64,000 bases of DNA from Pseudomonas anguilliseptica (lineage in GTDB: Bacteria; Pseudomonadota; Gammaproteobacteria; Pseudomonadales; Pseudomonadaceae): the NCBI RefSeq assembly GCF_021375795.1, contig NZ_JAEIOI010000002.1, positions 620,001 through 684,000 on the forward strand. The letters run 5' to 3'. Positions within the stretch are counted from its first letter, which is position 1. Every line of letters starts with the position of its first letter. This document shows positions 53,941 through 62,954 of this stretch, piece after piece. A program made the translations under genes and the position numbers. The notes below the pieces were generated by a model, which had not been told where the DNA came from, ran no database searches, and worked only from the letters and a program-made list of their open reading frames with translations.

Positions 53941-53969
53941 TGCGCGTTTTTAATCAGGAGATGGCCGGC

Positions 53970-56426
53970 ATGCAGAAGCTCAAGCTGGTGATGATCGGTA
54001 ACGGCATGGCGGGTGTGCGCACCCTTGAAGAGCTGCTCAAGCTTGCCCCCGACCTCTACGACATTACGGTGTTCGGCGCCGAGCCACACCCGAACTACAA
54101 CCGCATCCTGCTCTCGCCGGTGCTGGCCGGCGAGCAGACCTTCGAGGAAATCATCCTCAACGACCTCAACTGGTACGCCGACAACAACATCCAGCTGATG
54201 CTCAATCGCAAGGTGGTCAGCATCGACCGCAAGAAGCGCGTGGTGACTGCCGATGACGGCAGCAGCGCCGAATACGATCGCCTGCTCATCGCCACCGGTT
54301 CCAACCCGTTCGTGTTGCCGATTCCAGGCAACAAGCTGACCGGGGTGATCGGCTACCGCGACGTGGCCGACACCCAGACCATGATCGACACTGCCAAAAC
54401 ACATAGCCACGCCGTGGTCATCGGCGGCGGCCTGCTCGGCCTGGAGGCGGCCAACGGCCTGAAGATGCGCGGCATGGACGTGACCGTGGTGCATTTGTCT
54501 GACTGGCTGCTGGAGCGTCAGCTGGACAAAACCGCCGGCAAGCTGCTGCAAACCGCGCTGGAAGCCCGCGGCATCCACTTCCGCCTGAATGAGCAGACCG
54601 AAGAGCTGATGGACAACGGCGACGGCCGCGTCTGCGCCGTGCAGTTCAAGAGTGGCGACGTGATTCCCGCCGACCTGGTGGTAATGGCCGCCGGCATCCG
54701 CCCCAACACCGAACTGGCCGAGAAGGCCGGCATTCCGTGCAACCGCGGTATTCTGGTCAACGACACCATGCAGACCTTTGATCCGCGTATTTACTCGATC
54801 GGCGAATGCGCCAACCACCGTGGCATTGCCTACGGCCTAGTCGCACCGCTGTTCGAGCAGGCCAAGGTCTGCGCCAACCACCTGGCCCAGCTCGGCTTCG
54901 CCCGTTATCAGGGCTCGGTCACCTCGACCAAACTGAAGGTCACCGGCATCGACCTGTTCTCCGCCGGCGATTTCATGGGCAGCGAAGGTACCGAGACCAT
55001 CACCCTGTCCGACCCGATTGGTGGCGTGTACAAGAAGCTGGTGGTGAAGAACGACATCCTCGTCGGTGCCTGCCTGTATGGCGACACCGCCGACGGCGGC
55101 TGGTACTTCCGCCAGGTCAAGGAGCAGGCCAACATCAGCGAGATCCGCGATCACCTGATGTTCGGCGAAAACGCCCTGGGCGACGTCGGCCACCAGGGCC
55201 AGAGCAGCACCGCGAACATGCCCGACAGCATGGAAGTGTGCGGCTGTAACGGCGTGTGCAAAGGCACCATCGTCAAGGCGATCCAGGAGAATGGCCTGTT
55301 CTCGGTGGATGAGGTGAAGAAGCACACCAAGGCCGCCAGCTCATGCGGTTCGTGCGCCGGCCTGGTCGAGCAGATCCTGATCAGCACCGTCGGCGGTGCC
55401 GCCGATGTGAAGCCGAAAAGCGAGAAAGCCATCTGCGGCTGTAGCGAGCTGAACCACGGGCAGATCCGCCAGGCGATTCGCGAACAACACCTGACCAGCA
55501 TGGCCGACACCATGGCGGCGCTGCATTGGAGCACGCCAAACGGCTGCGCCACCTGCCGCCCGGCGCTGAACTACTACCTGATCTCCACCTGGCCGGGCGA
55601 GGCCAAGGACGACCCGCAGTCGCGCCTGATCAACGAACGCGCCCACGCCAACATCCAGAAAGACGGCACCTACTCGGTGGTGCCGCGCATGTGGGGCGGC
55701 GTGACCAACCCGTCTGAGCTACGCCGCATCGCCGATGTCGCCGACAAGTACAAGGTGCCGATGGTCAAGGTCACCGGCGGTCAGCGGATCGACCTGCTGG
55801 GCATCAAGAAGGAAGACCTGCCGGCCGTATGGAAGGAGCTGGACATGGCCTCGGGCCACGCCTACGGCAAGTCCATCCGCACCGTGAAAACCTGCGTCGG
55901 CAGTGAGTTCTGCCGCTTTGGCACACAGAACTCGACCCAGCTGGGCATCGATCTGGAACACGACCTGTTCAATATGTGGTCGCCGCACAAGGTCAAGCTG
56001 GCCGTCTCTGGCTGCCCGCGCAACTGCGCCGAGGCCGGCATCAAGGACGTCGGCATCATCGGCGTGGACTCCGGCTTCGAGATGTACATCGGTGGCAACG
56101 GCGGGATCAAAACCGAGGTCGCCGAGTTCTTCGTCAAGCTGAAAACCGCCGAAGAAGTGCGCGAATACAACGGCGCCTTCCTCCAACTTTACCGCGAGGA
56201 AGCCTTCTACCTGGAGCGCACCGTGCACTACATGCAGCGCGTCGGCATGGAGCACATCAAGAAGGCCGTGCTGGAAGACGAGGACAACCGCAAGGCGTTG
56301 AATGCGCGCCTGCAGTTCGCCCTGTCGTTCGAGCAGGACCCGTGGAAAGAACGCATCGAAACCCCGCAACTGAAAAAAGAGTTCGACCGCATCAGCGTCG
56401 TGCAAGTCGAGGAGGCCACCGTATGA
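53970..56426 (+). CDS. nirB: NAD(P)H nitrite reductase, large subunit NirB
   Basis: An 818-residue cytosolic siroheme enzyme reducing nitrite to ammonium. N-terminal FAD/NAD oxidoreductase domain (MIGNGMAGVRTLEEL; second dinucleotide fold VVIGGGLLGLEAANG), then BFD-like [2Fe-2S] cysteines (CGCNGVCKG and CGSCAGLVEQI), a second cysteine region (GCATCRPALNYY), and the sulfite/nitrite reductase core with siroheme/[4Fe-4S] cysteines in TCVGSEFCRFGTQ and SGCPRNCAEAGIKD. Start MQKLKLVMIG is used because GGAG is then 9 nt upstream; an ATG directly abutting the RBS (53961) is unlikely. Overlaps nirD by 4 bp. Confidence 0.96.
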   Translation: MQKLKLVMIGNGMAGVRTLEELLKLAPDLYDITVFGAEPHPNYNRILLSPVLAGEQTFEEIILNDLNWYADNNIQLMLNRKVVSIDRKKRVVTADDGSSAEYDRLLIATGSNPFVLPIPGNKLTGVIGYRDVADTQTMIDTAKTHSHAVVIGGGLLGLEAANGLKMRGMDVTVVHLSDWLLERQLDKTAGKLLQTALEARGIHFRLNEQTEELMDNGDGRVCAVQFKSGDVIPADLVVMAAGIRPNTELAEKAGIPCNRGILVNDTMQTFDPRIYSIGECANHRGIAYGLVAPLFEQAKVCANHLAQLGFARYQGSVTSTKLKVTGIDLFSAGDFMGSEGTETITLSDPIGGVYKKLVVKNDILVGACLYGDTADGGWYFRQVKEQANISEIRDHLMFGENALGDVGHQGQSSTANMPDSMEVCGCNGVCKGTIVKAIQENGLFSVDEVKKHTKAASSCGSCAGLVEQILISTVGGAADVKPKSEKAICGCSELNHGQIRQAIREQHLTSMADTMAALHWSTPNGCATCRPALNYYLISTWPGEAKDDPQSRLINERAHANIQKDGTYSVVPRMWGGVTNPSELRRIADVADKYKVPMVKVTGGQRIDLLGIKKEDLPAVWKELDMASGHAYGKSIRTVKTCVGSEFCRFGTQNSTQLGIDLEHDLFNMWSPHKVKLAVSGCPRNCAEAGIKDVGIIGVDSGFEMYIGGNGGIKTEVAEFFVKLKTAEEVREYNGAFLQLYREEAFYLERTVHYMQRVGMEHIKKAVLEDEDNRKALNARLQFALSFEQDPWKERIETPQLKKEFDRISVVQVEEATV

Positions 56427-56752
56427 ACTGGCTGGATATCTGCGCCCTGGAAGAAATCAACGTGCTCGGCTCACGCATCATCAGCGGCCCGCGAGGCGAT
56501 ATCGCGATCTTTCGCACTTCCGATGACGAAGTATTTGCCCTTGACGACCGCTGCCCGCACAAGGGCGGGCCATTGTCCCAGGGGCTGATCTACGGCAAGC
56601 GCGTGGCCTGCCCGCTGCACAACTGGCAGATCGAGCTGGAAAGCGGTGTGGCGGTAGCACCCGATGTCGGCTGCGCGCACAAGCATGAGGCCAAGGTGGA
56701 AAACGGTCGCGTGCTGCTGGCCCTGAAAGTCGCCACCGCCGAGTGTGCATAA
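56423..56752 (+). CDS. nirD: Nitrite reductase small subunit NirD (Rieske-type)
   Basis: A 109-residue Rieske-like protein partnering NirB. It has CPHKGGPLSQG and CPLHNWQIELESG, the two halves of a [2Fe-2S] Rieske motif with both cysteines and both histidines present (many NirD proteins have lost them). The ATG overlaps the nirB stop (ATGA), so the subunits are translationally coupled. nasC follows after 24 bp. Confidence 0.94.
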   Translation: MNWLDICALEEINVLGSRIISGPRGDIAIFRTSDDEVFALDDRCPHKGGPLSQGLIYGKRVACPLHNWQIELESGVAVAPDVGCAHKHEAKVENGRVLLALKVATAECA

Positions 56753-56776
56753 CCCTGTAGGCGCGGAGAAACGGCC

Positions 56777-59494
56777 ATGGCCAATCAAATCACCGCTTCA
56801 ACCTGCTGCTACTGCGGTGTCGGCTGCGGCGTGCTGATCGAACACGACGGCGAGAAGATTCTCGGCGTCGCCGGCGATCCCAGCCACCCGGCCAACCTCG
56901 GCAAACTCTGCAGCAAGGGCGCAAGCCTGCACCTGACCGGCGACCTCGACGCCCGCGCCCTCTACCCGGAGCTGCGTCTGGGCAAGGGCCTGGCGCGCAC
57001 TCGCACGGATTGGGACAACGCCCTGGATCACGCCGCCAACGTGTTCGCCAAAACCATCCGCGAACACGGCCCGGACAGCGTGGCGTTCTATATCAGCGGC
57101 CAGCTGCTGACCGAGGATTACTACGCCTTTAACAAGCTGGCCCGCGCCTTGGTCGGCACCAACAATATCGACAGCAACTCGCGCCTGTGCATGTCCAGCA
57201 CCGTGGTGGGCTATAAGCGCAGCCTGGGTGCCGACGCGCCGCCGTGCAGCTACGAGGACATCGAGCAAAGCGATTGTGTGCTGATCGCCGGCTCCAACAT
57301 GGCCTACGCCCACCCGGTGCTGTTTCGCCGTCTGGAAGAAGCCAAAGCCAAGCGCCCGCAGATGAAAGTCATCGTTGTCGACCCGCGGCGCACCGACACC
57401 TGTGACCTGGCCGATCTGCACCTGGCGATTCTGCCGGGCAGCGATGTGGCGCTGTTTCACGGCATTCTGCATATCCTGCTGTGGGAAGGTTGGATCGACC
57501 GCCGCTATATCGACGCCCACACCGAGGGCTTCGACGCCCTGAAAAGCCTGGTGCACGCCTACAACCCACAGATGGTCAGCGAACTGTGCGGCATCAGCGT
57601 GGAAAGCCTGCAACAGTGCGCCCAGTTGATCGGCCAGGCACCGAGCTTTCTCTCGCTGTGGTGCATGGGCCTTAATCAATCCAGCGCAGGCTCGGCGAAG
57701 AACAGCGCGCTGATCAACCTGCACCTGGCCACCGGGCAGATCGGCAAAGTCGGCAGCGGCCCGTTCTCCCTCACCGGCCAACCCAATGCCATGGGCGGCC
57801 GCGAAACCGGTAGCCTGAGCAACCTGCTACCCGGCCATCGCGAAGCTGCAAACGCCGAGCACCGCGCCGAAGTCGCCCACTACTGGGGCGTCGACAAACT
57901 GCCGGAAAACACTGGCCTGAGCGCCATCGAACTGTTCGAGGCGGTGCGCGTCGGCCAGATCAAGGCGCTGTGGATCGCCTGCACCAACCCGGCGCAGTCG
58001 CTTCCGGACCAGAACAAGGTGCATGAAGCGCTGGCCGCCTGCCCCTTCGTCGTGGTGCAGGAAGCCTTCTTCACCACCGAGACTTGCCACTACGCCGACC
58101 TGCTGCTGCCCGCTGCCAGCTGGGGTGAGAAGGAAGGCACGGTGACCAACTCCGAGCGGCGCATCAGCCATGTGCGCCGCGCCGTTCCAGCGCCCGCCGA
58201 GGCGCGGCCGGATTGGGCGATCACCACAGATTTCGCCCGCCGTTTAGAACCTCTGCTGCGCCCCGGCCTGCCCAGCCTGTTCGCCTTCGACAGCCCTGAC
58301 GCGCTGTTCGAGGAATACAAACACCTGACTGCCAAACGCGATCTCGACCTTTCCGGGCTGAGCTACGCGATTCTGGATCACCAAGGTCCCCAGCAATGGC
58401 CTTTCCCGGCCGGCGCGGCTCAGGGAACTGCGCGCCTGTATGGCGACGGCCAGTTCCCAACGGCAAACGGCCGCGCACAGTTTCAGGCCGAGCCATTTCG
58501 CGCGGCCAAGGAAAAACGCGAGACGCGTTATTCCCTGACCCTCAACACGGGTCGTCTGCGTGACCAGTGGCACGGCATGAGCCGTACCGGCTCGGCCGCG
58601 CAGCTGTTCGGCCACGCCCCGGAAGCGCTGCTCAGCCTGCACCCGGACGAACTGCGCCGGCGTCGCCTGCAAAGCGGCGATCTGCTCAAGGTGCGCAGCC
58701 GCCGCGGCAGCCTGATCGTCCCGGTGGTGGCCGATGAGTCGATCCGCAGCGGCCAAGCCTATATGCCCATGCACTGGGGCAATCGCTTTCTCAAGGGCCT
58801 GGGCACCAACGTGCTGACCCAGCCGGCGTTCGATCCGCTGTCCAAGCAGCCGGAGCTGAAACATGCCGGCATCGAAGTGGAAAAGGTCGAGCTGCCCTGG
58901 AGCTTTTTTGCCCTGGTCGAAGGTGATGTGCAGTCGCGCTTCGAGGCATTGCGCCCGTTGTTCGAAGCGTTTGCCTACGCCAACCTGGCACTCACCGGCC
59001 GCGAGCGCCCCGCTCTGCTGATCCGCGCGGCGTGTGCGGTGGCACCCGAGGCCGAGCTGCTGGCACAGATCGACCGCCTGCTCGGCCTGAACAAGGGCCC
59101 GGTGCTGGCCTATGACGACCCGCGCAAAGCCGTCGGCAAGCGCGTACGCATCGAGGACGGACGCATCACGGCGATCCGCCTGGCTGGTGAAACCGCAGCT
59201 CGCGACTGGCTGAAAACCCTGTGGAACGACGGCCAGGCCGATGCCGATCTGCGCCGCTGGCTGCTCGCCCCGCTGTCAACACCGCCAGGCAGTGCCAACG
59301 CTAAAACCGCCAGCAAGACCCTGTGCAACTGCCTGAACGTCAGTGAAGCCTCGGTGTGCGCCGGTATCAAACGCGGCCTCGACCTGAACGGCCTCAAGCA
59401 GGAGCTGAAATGCGGCACCAGCTGCGGCTCCTGCGTACCAGAAATCAAACGACTGCTGGCAACACAAGCCGTGCCAGCGGTAGCAAATGCCTGA
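56777..59494 (+). CDS. nasC: Assimilatory nitrate reductase catalytic subunit
   Basis: A 905-residue molybdopterin oxidoreductase reducing nitrate to nitrite in the cytosol (no Tat signal). The N-terminal [4Fe-4S] motif is CCYCGVGCGV with the fourth cysteine in GKLCSKG. The Mo-bis-MGD core follows, with SNMAYAHPVLFRR and the GSGPFSLTGQPNAMGGRE cofactor region, then a molybdopterin dinucleotide-binding C-domain (NTGRLRDQWHGMSRTG). At the extreme C-terminus sits an added BFD-like [2Fe-2S] domain: CNCLNVSEASV and CGTSCGSC. No separate flavoprotein subunit gene is adjacent, so the electron donor is unclear. In P. aeruginosa this gene is PA1779. Confidence 0.94.
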   Translation: MANQITASTCCYCGVGCGVLIEHDGEKILGVAGDPSHPANLGKLCSKGASLHLTGDLDARALYPELRLGKGLARTRTDWDNALDHAANVFAKTIREHGPDSVAFYISGQLLTEDYYAFNKLARALVGTNNIDSNSRLCMSSTVVGYKRSLGADAPPCSYEDIEQSDCVLIAGSNMAYAHPVLFRRLEEAKAKRPQMKVIVVDPRRTDTCDLADLHLAILPGSDVALFHGILHILLWEGWIDRRYIDAHTEGFDALKSLVHAYNPQMVSELCGISVESLQQCAQLIGQAPSFLSLWCMGLNQSSAGSAKNSALINLHLATGQIGKVGSGPFSLTGQPNAMGGRETGSLSNLLPGHREAANAEHRAEVAHYWGVDKLPENTGLSAIELFEAVRVGQIKALWIACTNPAQSLPDQNKVHEALAACPFVVVQEAFFTTETCHYADLLLPAASWGEKEGTVTNSERRISHVRRAVPAPAEARPDWAITTDFARRLEPLLRPGLPSLFAFDSPDALFEEYKHLTAKRDLDLSGLSYAILDHQGPQQWPFPAGAAQGTARLYGDGQFPTANGRAQFQAEPFRAAKEKRETRYSLTLNTGRLRDQWHGMSRTGSAAQLFGHAPEALLSLHPDELRRRRLQSGDLLKVRSRRGSLIVPVVADESIRSGQAYMPMHWGNRFLKGLGTNVLTQPAFDPLSKQPELKHAGIEVEKVELPWSFFALVEGDVQSRFEALRPLFEAFAYANLALTGRERPALLIRAACAVAPEAELLAQIDRLLGLNKGPVLAYDDPRKAVGKRVRIEDGRITAIRLAGETAARDWLKTLWNDGQADADLRRWLLAPLSTPPGSANAKTASKTLCNCLNVSEASVCAGIKRGLDLNGLKQELKCGTSCGSCVPEIKRLLATQAVPAVANA

Positions 59495-59504
59495 GGAGAT
59501 CAAC

Positions 59505-60242
59505 ATGAGCGCAAAAGTCTGGCTGGTAGGCGCAGGCCCCGGTGATCCGGAGTTGCTGACCCTCAAAGCAGTAAAGGCCCTGAATCAGGCCGAGATCGTG
59601 ATGATCGATGATCTGGTCAACCCGGCCGTGCTCGAGCACTGCCCCACCGCGCGGATCATGCCGGTGGGCAAGCGCGGCGGTTGCCGCTCCACGCCACAGG
59701 CATTTATCCATCGTCTGATGCTGCGCTACGCGCGCCAAGACAAATGCGTGGTACGCCTGAAAGGTGGTGATCCGTGCATCTTCGGCCGTGGCAGCGAGGA
59801 AGCCGACTGGCTGAGCGAGCACGGTATCGAAGTGGAAATGGTCAACGGCATTACCGCAGGTTTAGCTGGGGCGACCAATTGCGGCATCCCCCTGACCCTG
59901 CGCGGCGTCGCCCGTGGCGTAACCCTGATCACCGCCCACACTCAGGACGACAGCAGCCTGAACTGGAGTGCTTTGGCGCAGAGCGGCACCACCCTGGTGG
60001 TGTATATGGGCGTGGCCAAGTTGCCGGAAATCCGCGAAAGCCTGCTGGCAGCGGGCATGCGCAATGACATGCCGGTGGCCATGATTGAGAACGCCTCATT
60101 GCCTGAACAGCGCGAATGCCGCAGCAGCCTGGCAAACATGCAACAAGCCGCACACGACTTCCGCCTGAAAAGCCCCGCCATTCTTGTGATTGGCGACGTG
60201 GCCGCACAACCTGACATGCAGCTCGCTGCGATCAGTGCCTGA
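59505..60242 (+). CDS. cobA: Uroporphyrinogen-III C-methyltransferase (SUMT)
   Basis: A 245-residue tetrapyrrole methylase adding two methyl groups to uroporphyrinogen III to form precorrin-2, the precursor of siroheme (needed by NirB) and cobalamin. Family motifs: LVGAGPGDPELLTLKA at the N-terminus, VRLKGGDPCIFGRGSEEA, GITAGLAGATNCGIPLT and VVYMGVAKLP. It lacks the CysG N-terminal dehydrogenase/ferrochelatase domain. GAGGAG before the ATG gives MSAKVWLVGA; starting at the upstream in-frame ATG would add six residues. Last gene of the nirB operon; a terminator follows. Confidence 0.95.
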   Translation: MSAKVWLVGAGPGDPELLTLKAVKALNQAEIVMIDDLVNPAVLEHCPTARIMPVGKRGGCRSTPQAFIHRLMLRYARQDKCVVRLKGGDPCIFGRGSEEADWLSEHGIEVEMVNGITAGLAGATNCGIPLTLRGVARGVTLITAHTQDDSSLNWSALAQSGTTLVVYMGVAKLPEIRESLLAAGMRNDMPVAMIENASLPEQRECRSSLANMQQAAHDFRLKSPAILVIGDVAAQPDMQLAAISA

Positions 60243-60271
60243 CCACTTCGCGCTCCTGCGAAGTTCCCCTC

Positions 60272-60294
60272 GCCCGCTACCCGCGGGCTTTTTT
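60272..60294 (+). terminator. Terminator of the nirBD-nasC-cobA operon
   Basis: Stem GCCCGC / GCGGGC with a 5-nt loop followed by T6, 29 bp after the cobA stop. Confidence 0.85.
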
Positions 60295-60341
60295 ATTGCC
60301 CACATTTAGATTTGGAGCAGAGCATTTATCGCAGGCATAAA

Positions 60342-60365
60342 AAAACCCGGCCGAAGCCGGGTTTT
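60342..60365 (-). terminator. Terminator of oprF
   Basis: Stem AAAACCCGGC / GCCGGGTTTT with a 4-nt loop; on the minus strand it runs into TTTATGCC. About 17 bp after the oprF stop. It could also act on the plus strand as a second stop for cobA. Confidence 0.85.
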
Positions 60366-60382
60366 CTATGCAGCCAGATCGA

Positions 60383-61351
60383 TTACTGCTTGATCTGAGC
60401 TTCTACTTCAGCTTCTACGCGGCGGTTAACAGCACGGCCTGCGTCGGTAGCGTTGTCAGCAACCGGACGGGACTCACCGTAGCCAGCAGCGTTAACGCGG
60501 GAAGGTTCTACACCGTACTGGTTGACCAGCACGTCACGAACAGCGCTGGCGCGACGCTCGGACAGTTTCTGGTTGTAGGCGTCGCTGCCTTTGGAGTCAG
60601 TGTGACCTTCAACCACGGTGGTGGTCTGCGGGTACTGCTTCATGAAGTCAGCCAGGTTTTTGATGTCGCCATAGCTTTCTGGCTTGACCTGAGCCTTGTC
60701 GAAGTCGAACTTCACGTCCAGCTCAACACGAACCAGTTCCAGCGGCTCTTCAGCAGCAGCAACTGGCTCTGGGATCGGCTCAGGAGCCGGTGCCACAACT
60801 GGAGCCGGCTTGCTGCCGCCACCGAAGTTCATGCCGATACCGACGCTTGGAGCCCACTCGGTGTCGCCTTGGTCGATGTTGTACTGAGCTTCAACGCCAG
60901 CACGGGCATAGAAGTTGTCAGTGAAGTAATACTTGGCGCCGCCGCCAACGTTGGCGAAGGTCGAACCGTTGCGACCGTTACGACCGGACTGACCGATGCT
61001 CTGATCGGAGAAGCCAGCGGAAACGTAAGGACGCAGTGCGTCGCCAGCGTAGTTGAAGTGGTACAGCGCATCCAGAGCGGTGTTGGAGCCCTTGATGTTG
61101 CGGCCATCTTCACCACGTGCGTTGTGCACTTCGTCGTAGCTCAGGCGCAGTTCAACGTCGTCAGTCAGGTAGTAGCCGATGCTACCGCCGAACAGGTTGC
61201 CGTTGTTTTTGAAGTCACGGGCGCTGTCGAAGATTTCCTTCTTGGCGAAACCCTCCACTTCTACAGCGCCTTGGCCTTGAGCGAGAGCGCTCAGGGAAGA
61301 GGTGGCCAACAGCGAGCCAATAACAGCGCCTAGAGTGTTTTTCAATTTCAT
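60383..61351 (-). CDS. oprF: Outer membrane porin OprF (OmpA family)
   Basis: A 322-residue major porin. Signal peptide MKLKNTLGAVIGSLLATSSLSALAQ; N-terminal eight-stranded barrel (about 25-185, ending MGMNFGGGS-like); a Pro/Ala hinge (PAPVVAPAPEPIPEP); C-terminal OmpA-like domain binding peptidoglycan, with VKFDFDKAQV, VEGHTDSKGSDAYNQKLSERR and NRRVEAEVE. The four hinge cysteines known from P. aeruginosa OprF are absent here, so no disulfide loops form. Start at MKLKNTLG; the longer reading covers the leader. Preceded by sigX on the same strand, whose sigma factor activates oprF in Pseudomonas. Confidence 0.96.
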   Translation of the reverse strand: MKLKNTLGAVIGSLLATSSLSALAQGQGAVEVEGFAKKEIFDSARDFKNNGNLFGGSIGYYLTDDVELRLSYDEVHNARGEDGRNIKGSNTALDALYHFNYAGDALRPYVSAGFSDQSIGQSGRNGRNGSTFANVGGGAKYYFTDNFYARAGVEAQYNIDQGDTEWAPSVGIGMNFGGGSKPAPVVAPAPEPIPEPVAAAEEPLELVRVELDVKFDFDKAQVKPESYGDIKNLADFMKQYPQTTTVVEGHTDSKGSDAYNQKLSERRASAVRDVLVNQYGVEPSRVNAAGYGESRPVADNATDAGRAVNRRVEAEVEAQIKQ

Positions 61352-61380
61352 TACGAGAATCCCTATCTTGGTGGTCAGTA

Positions 61381-61406
61381 AGTTGTCTGACAGACACAAG
61401 ACAACT
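61381..61406 (-). repeat. Short inverted repeat in the oprF leader
   Basis: AGTTGTCT (61381-61388) and AGACAACT (61399-61406) form a perfect 8-bp stem with a 10-nt loop about 30 nt before the oprF start. Possible mRNA-stabilising or regulatory hairpin; no T-run. Confidence 0.4.
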
Positions 61407-61442
61407 CAGCCGGCAATTCTACCAGAATTAACCGCTTACTAT

Positions 61443-61467
61443 GACGTCTTTATTCCAACTAAGTTTC
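61443..61467 (-). promoter_or_regulatory. Candidate ECF-sigma (SigX-type) promoter of oprF
   Basis: On the minus strand GAAAC (61463-61467) and CGTC (61443-61446) are separated by 16 bp, the layout of many ECF promoters. It overlaps the sigX 3' end. A separate TAGAAT (61415-61420) could be a vegetative -10 but has no good -35. Assignment is tentative. Confidence 0.35.
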
Positions 61468-62049
61468 GGGATTGTCAGAAAATTTATCACGCAGCCGATC
61501 GAGTGCCCGCTTATAACGCATTTTCGTCGCGCTCAAGCCCATGTGCATGATGTCGGCAATCTCCTGAAACTCCAGCTCTGCGACAAAACGTAGCACCAGA
61601 ATTTCCCGGTCAATCGGATTGACGTGCACCAGCCAACGGTCAAGACCGCCTTTGTCTTCGGGCTTTGGCGTCTTTTCTTCGGAGGCTTCTTCAAGCGGAT
61701 CCAAACTTAAGGCGTCAATAAGACGGCGTTTACGCCGTTCTTTGCGATATTGGGTAATACATTCGTTATAGGTAATGCTGTACAGCCAGGTTTTGAACTT
61801 CGACTTACCTTCAAAGTTCTTCAGGCCATATAAGACCTTGAGCATTACTTCCTGGCAGACATCATCGGCGTCACGCTCGTTGCCCAAGTAACGCGCGCAC
61901 ACATTGAACAAGGTGCGCTGATAACGACGCATCAGTTCTTCATAGGCACGGGTTATGTGGAATAACTCGTCATGCGCACGCGCCACCAACTCTTCATCCG
62001 AGAGCTCGCGGGGGTCGTAGCGTAGAGACGCAGAATGGGCTTTATTCAA
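61459..62049 (-). CDS. sigX: ECF sigma factor SigX
   Basis: A 196-residue extracytoplasmic-function sigma factor. Region 2 (about 20-90: AYEELMRRYQRTLFNVCARYLGN, DADDVCQEVMLKVLYGL, FKTWLYSITYNECITQYRK) and region 4 (about 135-190: LVHVNPIDREILVLRFVAEL, FQEIADIMHMGLSATKMRYKRAL) are linked by an acidic segment. No anti-sigma gene is next to it; in Pseudomonas SigX responds to envelope and membrane stress with CmpX and CfrX nearby. The first codon is TTG (MNKAHSASLRY in the protein), with a weak RBS. Upstream gene cmpX, downstream oprF. Confidence 0.95.
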   Translation of the reverse strand: MNKAHSASLRYDPRELSDEELVARAHDELFHITRAYEELMRRYQRTLFNVCARYLGNERDADDVCQEVMLKVLYGLKNFEGKSKFKTWLYSITYNECITQYRKERRKRRLIDALSLDPLEEASEEKTPKPEDKGGLDRWLVHVNPIDREILVLRFVAELEFQEIADIMHMGLSATKMRYKRALDRLRDKFSDNPET

Positions 62050-62136
62050 AACGAGTCGGGCCGACAGTCAGGACAAAAGCCAGCGCAGCCCTGAATCAGG
62101 CTGCGGATTGGCCGCATACAATAACAGGGATTGGCC

Positions 62137-62952
62137 TTAGCGGCTGCTTACCTGCTGCTCGAGCAAAGTACGGTTGGCCACTGAAACCAGCTCGCCCGCT
62201 TCCGTCAGCAGGGTGGTCTTGACCGTTCCGATCTCCTCGATCTGCCCTTCGACCGCACCGATCTGCACTTGTTGCCCAACTTCATACAACTCACGCACAT
62301 AAATACCCGCCAGAATCTGGCTGGCGATATCGCGGCTCCCCAGCCCCAGGGCCAGCGCCACTGCGAGGCCCACGGAAATCAGCACGATGGCGATCACGTT
62401 GTTGAGCAGGTCAGTCTTGACCTCCAACTGGCCGATGGCCACCGAGATGCTGATGATGATCACCAGGCCTTGGGCAATACGCCCCAAACCGTTGGCGTAA
62501 TCCAGGCCGACACCTTCCGCGGCACCGCGCACCAGGCCACTGACCAGTTGCGCCAGTAATACACCAGCCAGCAGCACCAGAGCCGCACCAAAAACTTTCG
62601 GCAGGTACAAGGCCAGCACATCGAGGGTTGCGGAAACCCGCTCCAGGCCCAGGGACTCAGCGGCGGTAACCAGGAAGATCAACAACACGAACCAGTAGAC
62701 GATCTTGCCGATCAGGGTCGATACCGGTACCTGAATGCCAGCGCGGCTCAGCAACTTGGTCAGGCCAGTGCCCGCCATCAAGCGATCAAGGCCGATCTTG
62801 CCGAGCAATTTCGACAACAGGGTGTCGAGGAACTTGGCCACCACGAAACCCAGTAGCACCACCACCATGGCACCGAACAGGCGCGGGATAAAGGCGGCAA
62901 TCGGGGTCCACACGCTGGCCATCGCATCAACCAGAACTTGAGTAAATTCCAT
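62137..62952 (-). CDS. cmpX: Mechanosensitive-channel-like protein CmpX
   Basis: A 271-residue inner-membrane protein with several helices (FGAMVVVLLGFVVAKFL, IVYWFVLLIFLVTAAESL, VFGAALVLLAGVLLAQLV, GLVIIISISVAIGQL, VIAIVLISVGLAVALALG) in the conserved TM-helix repeats of the MscS-like CmpX family, followed by a small cytoplasmic beta domain. It has been linked to SigX activity and membrane homeostasis in P. aeruginosa. It starts 2 bp after the crfX stop, so the two are coupled. Confidence 0.92.
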   Translation of the reverse strand: MEFTQVLVDAMASVWTPIAAFIPRLFGAMVVVLLGFVVAKFLDTLLSKLLGKIGLDRLMAGTGLTKLLSRAGIQVPVSTLIGKIVYWFVLLIFLVTAAESLGLERVSATLDVLALYLPKVFGAALVLLAGVLLAQLVSGLVRGAAEGVGLDYANGLGRIAQGLVIIISISVAIGQLEVKTDLLNNVIAIVLISVGLAVALALGLGSRDIASQILAGIYVRELYEVGQQVQIGAVEGQIEEIGTVKTTLLTEAGELVSVANRTLLEQQVSSR

Positions 62953-62954
62953 GC

